DNA of 12,469 nucleotides from an uncultured Lentisphaeria bacterium (lineage in GTDB: Bacteria > Verrucomicrobiota > Lentisphaeria > JABSQK01 > CAJWLW01), in assembly GCA_913042885.1 (NCBI GenBank), contig CAJWLW010000117.1:1-12469 (forward strand), read 5' to 3'. Below are positions 7,273 to 12,469 of the stretch, one piece after another. The notes under the pieces were generated by a model that did no database searches, was not told the DNA's origin, and worked only from the letters and a program-made list of their open reading frames with translations. The position numbers were made by a program, and so were the translations under genes. Positions within the stretch are counted from its first letter, which is position 1, and each line of letters begins with the position of its first letter.

Positions 7273-7276
7273 GGAG
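7273..7276 (+). promoter_or_regulatory. Ribosome-binding site that fixes the start at 7285
   Basis: GGAG lies 8 bases before ATG 7285. A GTG at 7267 in the same frame would put this site inside the coding region and add six residues before the signal peptide, so 7285 is preferred. Confidence 0.7.
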
Positions 7277-7284
7277 ACACATTC

Positions 7285-8586
7285 ATGAACATTGGAACCA
7301 CCTGTTTTTCTGTCCTTTTCATCGTATCCGTAGCCGCTCTGCCGGCAGCCGCCGAGCGGGAAAGCGACGCCAGGGCCGTCATCGTGCCGGTCGCCAAGGC
7401 TGCCTACCTGAACCCGGACGACAAAAACGCTGTGAACTCTCTGTATCGTACTATGCTCAAGCGCAAGGACGGCAAAGTGAACACCGACGTCCTCATCGCG
7501 CTGGCGCTCGGCTGTACGCTGCACGGCGAGGACAAGGCGGCGGAAAAGGTCGGTAAATTCCTCGACAAGCTGTTGCCCGAGGTCGGCTACGAAACGCTCA
7601 TCAACCAGATGAACATTCACGACACCTGTTCGAAATGCACCGGCACCGGCAAAAGCACGCGCCGCTGTGAAAAGTGCACCTCGTACAAGAACGGCAGGCC
7701 CGTCGCCGATGGCAAATGCATCAGAAAATCGTGCAAGAACGGCCAGGTTGCGACCACGACCGATGGACTGGAGGCGACAACGCGCAACTGTTCCAAGTGC
7801 CAAGGTAGCGGCAGCTGCCAGGCATGCGGCGGTTCCGGCAAACAACCCGGCAAGTGCCGCCGCTGCGCCGGTTCCGGCAGCGCACCGGCCAAGGAAAAAA
7901 TCCGCGTCGCTTACCAGGGCGCCCTGGAGACTGCGTTGACCCGCCTCACCGAAGGCACCGACATGGTCTTCGCGGACGGCCGCGAATACTCGCGTGCACA
8001 GCTGGCCGCGGCCAATGAGGCACAGCGCCGAGCGGCGCAGAACGAAACTGCACGCATTGCCACCGCTGCGAAAGCCGATGCTGCACGGGCCGATGCTGCA
8101 CAGGCCGCGGCCGATTTCACCAATCACCGCAACGCCAATGCCGAATCCCTGGGCAACTGGGTCTGGGCCCAGCTTGGCAAGAAACACCCGATCAAAGGCG
8201 CCAACCTCAAGCGCCGTGCCGATGTCACCGGAGCTCAGAAGAATTCTTTCTCCACCGACGGCCCAGCCTACGTCGTAGCCACCGGGCAGGGTCTCGGCAA
8301 GGGTAATCGTAATTACCAGCGGGTTGAACGGCTGACCTATGGCGTCCTGCACGTCGACGAGATGCATGGTGAAATCGAAGACAATGGCCGCGTCTACGTT
8401 GGGTTCAATCGGAACTCGACAACGGCAACCCTGCTGGCAGTCGACGCGCCGGGAGTCGATGCGCTCAACAGCATGCTCAACCCCGACGCCACCGTACCGG
8501 TCAAGGCTGCACCCGCCGAAGCGCCGTCACGCATCAAACCGAAAATGCCGGTAGTCAAGGGTGGCGACCCGCACATCTGGAACTAA
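7285..8586 (+). CDS. Exported protein with DnaJ-type CXXCXGXG zinc-finger region
   Basis: 433 residues from ATG 7285. Residues 1-23 are a signal peptide (CFSVLFIVSVAALPAAA). After a helical segment comes a cysteine region with four CXXCXGXG motifs: Cys115 (CSKCTGTG), Cys169 (CSKCQGSG), Cys178 (CQACGGSG) and Cys191 (CRRCAGSG), plus CEKC at 128-131 and Cys145/Cys150. This copies the zinc-binding cysteine-rich domain of DnaJ, which has four such motifs, but there is no J domain and the protein is exported. An alanine-rich charged stretch, about 230-285 (NEAQRRAAQNETARIATAAK, ADAARADAAQAAADF), is probably a coiled coil. The C-terminal 150 residues (GNWVWAQLG, RLTYGVLHVDEM, GRVYVGFNRNS) form no family I know. 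It probably binds zinc and a protein partner or carries a redox or thiol role outside the cytoplasm; that is inference. An SDR gene follows 25 bp downstream. Confidence 0.85.
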   Translation: MNIGTTCFSVLFIVSVAALPAAAERESDARAVIVPVAKAAYLNPDDKNAVNSLYRTMLKRKDGKVNTDVLIALALGCTLHGEDKAAEKVGKFLDKLLPEVGYETLINQMNIHDTCSKCTGTGKSTRRCEKCTSYKNGRPVADGKCIRKSCKNGQVATTTDGLEATTRNCSKCQGSGSCQACGGSGKQPGKCRRCAGSGSAPAKEKIRVAYQGALETALTRLTEGTDMVFADGREYSRAQLAAANEAQRRAAQNETARIATAAKADAARADAAQAAADFTNHRNANAESLGNWVWAQLGKKHPIKGANLKRRADVTGAQKNSFSTDGPAYVVATGQGLGKGNRNYQRVERLTYGVLHVDEMHGEIEDNGRVYVGFNRNSTTATLLAVDAPGVDALNSMLNPDATVPVKAAPAEAPSRIKPKMPVVKGGDPHIWN

Positions 8587-8611
8587 TCTGTAAAGACGGA
8601 GAATTGTAGAC

Positions 8612-9436
8612 ATGGAACGCCAGGCAGTCACTGACAGGTTCGACGGTAAAGTCGCGATCGTCACTGGCGGGTCCTTCGGGATCGGTCGCGCGATAACCGA
8701 AGAACTCTGTCGCGAAGGTGCCGCCGTGGTCTTCTCCGGGATCGAGCCGGAAGGCGCCGAGACAGAGACCGAGATGAAGGCGGCTGGATACAACGTCCGG
8801 TTCTGCCTGGGCGATCATATGCAGGAAAACTTTTGCCGCACAGTCGTCGACACGGCCGTCGAGACGTTCGGTACCGTCAATTATCTGGTCAACAACGCAT
8901 TCTCCTTCAATGCCGCCGGCCTCGACGCCACTGTCGAAGACTGGGAGCGCAGCCTGTTCGTCGGCCCCGTCGGCTATGCGCGTATGGCCCAATTTGCCGC
9001 GACACCAATGAAAACCGCCGGTGGTGGCGCAATTCTCAACATCTCAAGCATCTCCGCCAATATCGCCCAGCGCGGCCGCTGGACCTACAACGCTTCCAAA
9101 GGGGCCGTGTCGCAATTGACCCGCTGCCAGGCGCTCGACCTGTCACCGTTCAATATCCGTGTGAACAGCATCAGCCCGGGCTGGACCTGGACACGTGAGG
9201 TGATAAAAGCCGCAGAGACCGCCGGTGGTGGAATCGAGAAATGGGATCCGGTGTGGGGTAAATTCGCTATGTTGCGGCGCTGCGCCGACCCGATCGAGAT
9301 GACTGGCCCGGCACTGTTCCTGCTCAGTGACGACGCCTCGTTCATCACCGGCGCCGACCTGCCTGTGGACGGCGGCTACAGCGCCATGGGGCCGGAAGGT
9401 CTGGGCGAATCCTCGAGTTTCGCCGGCAGCGACTGA
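8612..9436 (+). CDS. Short-chain dehydrogenase/reductase (classical SDR)
   Basis: 274 residues, typical for the family, forming a Rossmann fold that binds NAD(P)H and oxidises or reduces an alcohol/carbonyl group. Seen: the cofactor loop TGGSFGIG (18-25), LVNNAFS (92-98; usually NNAG), Ser146, Tyr159 and Lys163 of the S-Y-xxx-K catalytic set, NIRVNSISPGWTWT (181-194), and the C-terminal ITGADLPVDGGYSAMG (245-260). The residue that is normally the catalytic Asn, seven after the Trp in DWERSLFVGPVG, is Gly118 here. The start is supported by GGAGA about 9 bases upstream. It probably shares a transcript with the preceding zinc-finger gene (25 bp gap). The substrate cannot be read from the sequence. 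No signal peptide: cytoplasmic. Confidence 0.9.
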   Translation: MERQAVTDRFDGKVAIVTGGSFGIGRAITEELCREGAAVVFSGIEPEGAETETEMKAAGYNVRFCLGDHMQENFCRTVVDTAVETFGTVNYLVNNAFSFNAAGLDATVEDWERSLFVGPVGYARMAQFAATPMKTAGGGAILNISSISANIAQRGRWTYNASKGAVSQLTRCQALDLSPFNIRVNSISPGWTWTREVIKAAETAGGGIEKWDPVWGKFAMLRRCADPIEMTGPALFLLSDDASFITGADLPVDGGYSAMGPEGLGESSSFAGSD

Positions 9437-9551
9437 ACCCCGGCAGCGCAAACCCCGGGAACGCCGGCACGTGTCGCCGTACAGCCACCCGGGCGAAGCC
9501 GCGTCCGGCCTGCTTTTCGGGTCTCGAAATGAAGGTGAAATGGGCCGGCGG

Positions 9552-9579
9552 CGGGCACTGCCCGAAAGGCTATTTTTTT
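9552..9579 (+). terminator. Possible weak terminator after the SDR gene
   Basis: The short dyad CGGGCA-C-TGCCCG (9552-9564) is followed, after 8 bases, by a run of seven T (9573-9579). The stem is short and the T run is set back, so this is tentative. It sits 116 bp past the SDR stop and just before the next promoter. Confidence 0.3.
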
Positions 9580-9580
9580 C

Positions 9581-9609
9581 TTGCAATTGGTCGCCGAGTT
9601 TCTTATACT
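9581..9609 (+). promoter_or_regulatory. Predicted strong sigma-70 promoter of the small exported protein gene
   Basis: TTGCAA (9581-9586), exactly 17 bp, TATACT (9604-9609; 5/6 match). Transcription would start near 9616. The design is nearly the same as the alaS promoter at 10284-10312. Confidence 0.65.
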
Positions 9610-9622
9610 TTTAGTATTATTC

Positions 9623-9638
9623 CGCGGAAAAACCCGCG
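9623..9638 (+). promoter_or_regulatory. Hairpin at the 5' end of the leader
   Basis: CGCGG (9623-9627) pairs with CCGCG (9634-9638) around an AAAAAC loop and is followed by TTTT. It would begin about 8 bases into the transcript. It could be a 5' stabilising hairpin or a small attenuator; the stem is only 5 bp. Confidence 0.35.
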
Positions 9639-9654
9639 TTTTAATCAACTTGTG

Positions 9655-9660
9655 TGAGGA
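9655..9660 (+). promoter_or_regulatory. Ribosome-binding site that fixes the start at 9669
   Basis: TGAGGA ends 8 bases before ATG 9669. The in-frame GTG at 9654 overlaps this site and would place charged RNRT before the signal peptide, so 9669 is preferred. Confidence 0.7.
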
Positions 9661-9668
9661 ATAGGACA

Positions 9669-10136
9669 ATGAAAAAGCTTCTTGGATTCGTTATTGCAGC
9701 ATACCTTTTTACACCTGGCGGTGTATTGGGTGACAATGAAACCATTTGCCCAGAGGCAATCACCGGCGGCGGCGGTGCCTCAAGCAACGGCAGTTATTCT
9801 ATCTACGGCAGCATCGCCAGCACCGGCGGTGTCAGCACTGTTGCCGACGGCAATACGATCGAATCCACGTTCATCCCGCAAACGCTCTATGGTTGCATCT
9901 GCCAGCCCTGCAACGTGCTGGTTGACAGCGTCTTCACCGACCTGTGCTCACAACTCGCCAGCGCGTCAAACCTGACTGCCGCTCAGGTGCTGATTGGAAG
10001 CCTGATCGATAGCAGCGTCAGCCCCGTCGACGTCTGCGATGACAGCGCCGTCCCCAGCGTTGCCGATTCGGCAGCGTGCGGTGCCTACATCCAGCAGGTT
10101 ATCAACGATCATATCTCCACCGTACTTACCCCGTAA
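9669..10136 (+). CDS. Small exported cysteine-containing protein with PVC-type GGGG...NGSYSIYGSIA module
   Basis: 155 residues from ATG 9669. Residues 1-21 are a signal peptide (MKKLLGFVIAAYLFTPGGVLG). Next comes ITGGGGASSNGSYSIYGSIA (31-50), then a serine/valine-rich stretch to FIPQTLYG. As I recall them, many secreted proteins of Verrucomicrobiota and related phyla carry a module of this shape (GGG, small residues, NGxYxxxGxI, then a short beta stretch). The C-terminal half is helical with seven cysteines in the mature protein (27, 76, 78, 81, 93, 123, 137), including CICQPC at 76-81; disulfides or metal binding are possible. The gene forms its own transcription unit between a good promoter and a very strong terminator, suggesting high expression. 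The function is unknown; no enzyme motif was seen. I am sure of the gene and its export, not of its role. Confidence 0.82.
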   Translation: MKKLLGFVIAAYLFTPGGVLGDNETICPEAITGGGGASSNGSYSIYGSIASTGGVSTVADGNTIESTFIPQTLYGCICQPCNVLVDSVFTDLCSQLASASNLTAAQVLIGSLIDSSVSPVDVCDDSAVPSVADSAACGAYIQQVINDHISTVLTP

Positions 10137-10159
10137 GATCGGCAGTTAAAAGACTTCGC

Positions 10160-10194
10160 AAAAAGGCTTTCAGGAATTCCTGAAAGCCTTTTTT
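10160..10194 (+). terminator. Strong intrinsic terminator
   Basis: A perfect 34-base palindrome (arms 10160-10176 and 10177-10193) centred on GGAATTCC, with an A-rich left end and a run of six T at 10189-10194. It lies 23 bp past the stop of the small exported protein gene. The matching A run means it could also work on the minus strand. Confidence 0.92.
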
Positions 10195-10283
10195 GTGCCC
10201 ACGACCAAAACACGCTTGGCAATAAAAAAGGTTATCAATTACCTATGGCGAACTTGAGTCCGGCAACCCAGTCCCACAATCCT

Positions 10284-10312
10284 TTGCATCACAAGCGATG
10301 TGCGATTATACT
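10284..10312 (+). promoter_or_regulatory. Predicted sigma-70 promoter of alaS
   Basis: TTGCAT (10284-10289), exactly 17 bp, TATACT (10307-10312). Transcription near 10319 gives a leader of about 52 bases, too short for a T-box. GAGG at 10360-10363 is the ribosome-binding site, 7 bases before the ATG. Confidence 0.65.
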
Positions 10313-10336
10313 AAATTTTCCCCTGATTTACCTGTG

Positions 10337-10350
10337 CCCCTCCCCCCCCC
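10337..10350 (+). repeat. C-rich homopolymer tract in the alaS leader
   Basis: CCCC, T, then nine C in a row, between the predicted start of transcription and the ribosome-binding site. Its length may vary by slippage or be a sequencing error spot; it is outside the coding region. Confidence 0.7.
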
Positions 10351-10370
10351 GTGACTATTGAGGTTTTTCC

Positions 10371-12146
10371 ATGACTGCCAAGGAACTCAGACGCAGTTAC
10401 ATCGAATTTTTCAAAAGCAAAGGCCATAGCGAAATCAAGAGTGCTTCGCTGGTGCCGGAGAACGACCCGACGGTTCTCTTCACGACAGCCGGCATGCATC
10501 CGCTGGTGCCGTACCTGATGGGACAGCCGCATCCTTCCGGAATCCGCCTGGTGAACTACCAGAAGTGCATCCGCACCGGCGACATCGAGGAAGTCGGCGA
10601 CGACGTGCATCTGACCTTCTTCGAAATGCTCGGCAACTGGTCGCTCGGCGACTATTTCAAACAGGAAGCGATCGAGTTCAGCTTCGAGTACCTGACCTCC
10701 AGCGACTACCTTAACTTCCCTGTCGACCGTCTCGCTTTCAGCGTGTTCGCCGGTGACGACGATGCGCCACTCGATCAGGAGTCCCTCGACAAATGGCAGT
10801 CGCTCGGCGTCGCCAAAACCCGTATCGCCAAACTGCCAAAGAAGGACAACTGGTGGGGCCCGGCCGGCCATACCGGACCGTGCGGACCAGACACCGAGAT
10901 GTTTTACTGGACCGGCGACGGGGCGGCGCCCGAAACCTTCGATTCCGAAAACAAGCAGTGGGTCGAGATCTGGAATGACGTCTTCATGCAGTACAACAAG
11001 ACAGCCGACGGTACCTTCGAACCGCTCACGCAGATGAATGTCGACACCGGCATGGGCGTCGAGCGGGTTACTGCCATCCTGCAAGGCTGCGCCAGTTGCT
11101 ACGACACCGAGCTGTTCACGCCGCTGTTCGATAGACTCAAGGAGTTATCCGGCCATGCCGATCCGCGCCAGGACCGCAGCGGCCGCGTCGTTGCCGAGCA
11201 CCTGCGGTCGGCGACCTTTATTCTGGCAACAGACATCACGCCGTCCAACCTCGGCCAGGGTTATATCCTGCGGCGCCTCATCCGGCGGGCAGTGCGTGAA
11301 GGTCGCCGGCTCGGTATCGCTACGGGCAGCCCGTTCTGCACCCAGATCGGTGAGGTCGTAATCAAAGAGTACTGCGATATCTATCCGGAACTCGCACAAC
11401 GCAACGATGTCATCCTCAAGGAACTCGAGCTTGAAGAGGAACAGTTCGCCGCCGCACTCGAACGCGGTGAGCGCGAATTCAACAAAATGATCGATAAATT
11501 TCCACCACACGTCGAAAAGAAAATCATCAGCGGTCGCAAAGCCTTCGACCTCTACCAGACCTATGGCTTCCCCCTGGAACTGACCGTCGAGATGGCCGGT
11601 GAGCGCGATTTCACGGTCGACGAAACGGGCTATAACAAGGCCTTCGAAAAACATCAGGACGCTTCACGCCTGGATGCCGAAGACAAATTCAAAGGCGGCC
11701 TGCAGGATCATTCCGAGCACACCACCCGCCTGCATACAGCCACCCACCTGCTGCACCAGGCGTTGCGCGACGTGCTCGGAGATCATGTGGCGCAGAAAGG
11801 CTCGAACATCACGGCAGACCGGTTGCGCTTTGATTTTTCGCATCCGGAAAAGGTGACGAAGGAGCAGCTAACGGAAGTTGAAGCGATCGTCAACAAGCAT
11901 ATCGAGGCGGGCCACCCAGTGAGCCGCGACGAGATGACTGTGGACGAAGCAAAAACAGGCGGCGCCATCGGGCTGTTCGAGGAACGTTATGGCGAACGCA
12001 TCAGTGTCTACACGATTGGCGACTACAGCAAAGAAATCTGCGGCGGCCCGCACGTGGAAAACACGAACAAGCTCGGCAGTTTCAAGGTCAAGAAGGAAGA
12101 GAGCTCGAGCCGCGGTGTACGCCGAATAAAGGCCGTACTGAGCTGA
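10371..12146 (+). CDS. alaS: Alanyl-tRNA synthetase, short form without C-Ala domain
   Basis: 591 residues against about 875 in most bacteria. It charges tRNA-Ala with alanine in the cytoplasm and hydrolyses mischarged Ser/Gly-tRNA. The class II catalytic domain is complete: LVPENDPTVLFTTAGMHPL (27-45), the motif 2 region KCIRTGDIEEVGDD through FFEMLGNWSLGDYF (65-96), and motif 3 NVDTGMGVERV (223-233). The tRNA-recognition part has GRVVAEHLRSATFI and NLGQGYILRRLIRRA (from about 293). The editing domain has HTATH (His455, His459) and CGGPH (Cys557, His561), the four zinc ligands, at the same 102-residue spacing as in E. coli. It ends cleanly after GSFKVKKEESSSRGVRRI, where the C-terminal oligomerisation/DHHA1 (C-Ala) domain would begin. 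The stop is 16 bp from the convergent pyrE, so no remnant is present. Similar short forms are known from some spirochaetes. The ATG has GAGG 7 bases upstream. Confidence 0.97.
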   Translation: MTAKELRRSYIEFFKSKGHSEIKSASLVPENDPTVLFTTAGMHPLVPYLMGQPHPSGIRLVNYQKCIRTGDIEEVGDDVHLTFFEMLGNWSLGDYFKQEAIEFSFEYLTSSDYLNFPVDRLAFSVFAGDDDAPLDQESLDKWQSLGVAKTRIAKLPKKDNWWGPAGHTGPCGPDTEMFYWTGDGAAPETFDSENKQWVEIWNDVFMQYNKTADGTFEPLTQMNVDTGMGVERVTAILQGCASCYDTELFTPLFDRLKELSGHADPRQDRSGRVVAEHLRSATFILATDITPSNLGQGYILRRLIRRAVREGRRLGIATGSPFCTQIGEVVIKEYCDIYPELAQRNDVILKELELEEEQFAAALERGEREFNKMIDKFPPHVEKKIISGRKAFDLYQTYGFPLELTVEMAGERDFTVDETGYNKAFEKHQDASRLDAEDKFKGGLQDHSEHTTRLHTATHLLHQALRDVLGDHVAQKGSNITADRLRFDFSHPEKVTKEQLTEVEAIVNKHIEAGHPVSRDEMTVDEAKTGGAIGLFEERYGERISVYTIGDYSKEICGGPHVENTNKLGSFKVKKEESSSRGVRRIKAVLS

Positions 12147-12162
12147 TTGCCATCAGCCCGCT

Positions 12163-12469
12163 CTATTGGGCGCCGTATTGGGCGCGGTAGGCAGCGATTT
12201 TGCCGCGCATCTCGTCGTCGATCAGGACGCGGCCGGCAATTTCGCGGCCGTCCAGAAACTCAATGATTTCATCCAGCGTAACGATCGCACAGGTCTGGAT
12301 ACCCAGTTCGTCCTGCAGCTCGTCCAGTGCCGAGCGCTCGCCCTGCCCACGCTCCTGGCGATCCACCGAGACAATCACACCGACAATCTCGACGTCGGCG
12401 ATCGCCTTGAGCAACGTCAGCGACTCGCGTACCGATGTACCCGCAGTAACGACATCCTCAATGATCAGG
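12163..12469 (-). CDS. pyrE: Orotate phosphoribosyltransferase, C-terminal part (5' end beyond the window)
   Basis: About 101 codons are visible, ending at TAG 12163-12165; the frame is open to the right edge. It begins LIIEDVVTAGTSVRESLTLL, the PRPP-binding motif (V/I-E-D-V-x-T-x-G-x-S) of type I phosphoribosyltransferases. The following VGVIVSVDRQERGQGERSALDEL is characteristic of PyrE (VSVDRQERG after the PRPP loop). The enzyme joins orotate to PRPP to make OMP in pyrimidine synthesis. The rest (IQTCAIVTLDEIIEFLDG, then a charged tail MRGKIAAYRAQYGAQ) fits the normal PyrE C-terminus, so roughly the first half is missing. It converges on alaS with a 16-bp gap and no clear terminator between them. 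Confidence 0.93.
   Translation of the reverse strand, partial: LIIEDVVTAGTSVRESLTLLKAIADVEIVGVIVSVDRQERGQGERSALDELQDELGIQTCAIVTLDEIIEFLDGREIAGRVLIDDEMRGKIAAYRAQYGAQ

Noticed and set aside
7231..8367. A 378-codon open frame on the minus strand
   Set aside because: It lies opposite the DnaJ-finger gene. Its low-complexity A/G/V-rich protein mirrors the GC-rich codons of the plus strand, whereas the plus frame has a signal peptide, cysteine motifs and a ribosome-binding site.
10313..10370. T-box or other amino-acid riboswitch before alaS
   Set aside because: The predicted leader is only about 52 bases, with no T-box sequence or terminator fold.
10311..11084. A 257-codon minus-strand open frame
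   Set aside because: It lies opposite the conserved alaS catalytic domain and reaches into the alaS promoter.

Overview
The window looks like chromosomal DNA (GC-rich) from a free-living member of the PVC superphylum, most likely Kiritimatiellota, Lentisphaerota or Verrucomicrobiota. Clues are a pseudopilin with the [20 protein letters not shown] N-terminus and a C-terminal [10 protein letters not shown] ending, a small secreted protein carrying the GGG...NGSYSIYGSIA module common in secreted proteins of this group, and a naturally short alanyl-tRNA synthetase. This placement rests on recalled family patterns, not on a database search.

Layout. 1-959 (+): the 3' end of a large surface or tail-spike-like protein that ends in a self-cleaving peptidase S74 chaperone domain. 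It converges, across a hairpin at 995-1028, on a small unknown exported protein (1046-1627, -). Behind that lies a type II secretion-type pseudopilin (1688-2512, -). A 259-bp divergent region follows, with a pseudopilin promoter overlapped by an inverted repeat. Next is a plus-strand carbohydrate locus: a Na+/solute symporter (2772-4325), a cytoplasmic GH127-like barrel protein (4464-6044), and an overlapping exported beta-propeller glycosidase-like protein (6034-7179). Then come an exported protein with a DnaJ-type cysteine zinc-finger region (7285-8586) and a short-chain dehydrogenase 25 bp behind it (8612-9436). A small exported cysteine-containing protein has its own promoter and a very strong terminator (9669-10193). 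The right end holds housekeeping genes: alaS without its C-terminal C-Ala domain (10371-12146), convergent with the 3' end of pyrE (12163 to the window edge, -).

How the genes may work together (inference). The exported propeller enzyme could trim a glycan outside the cytoplasmic membrane, the symporter import the product, and the GH127-like protein process it inside. The divergent pseudopilin may belong to the same locus, since such pseudopilins often sit beside glycan-degradation genes in these phyla. The DnaJ-finger protein and the SDR probably form a separate two-gene unit with its own promoter.

Three plus-strand transcription units (7285, 9669, 10371) have very similar predicted promoters: TTGCA[AT], exactly 17 bp, then TATACT or TATTTT. 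No tRNA, rRNA, CRISPR array, insertion sequence or phage structural module was seen.
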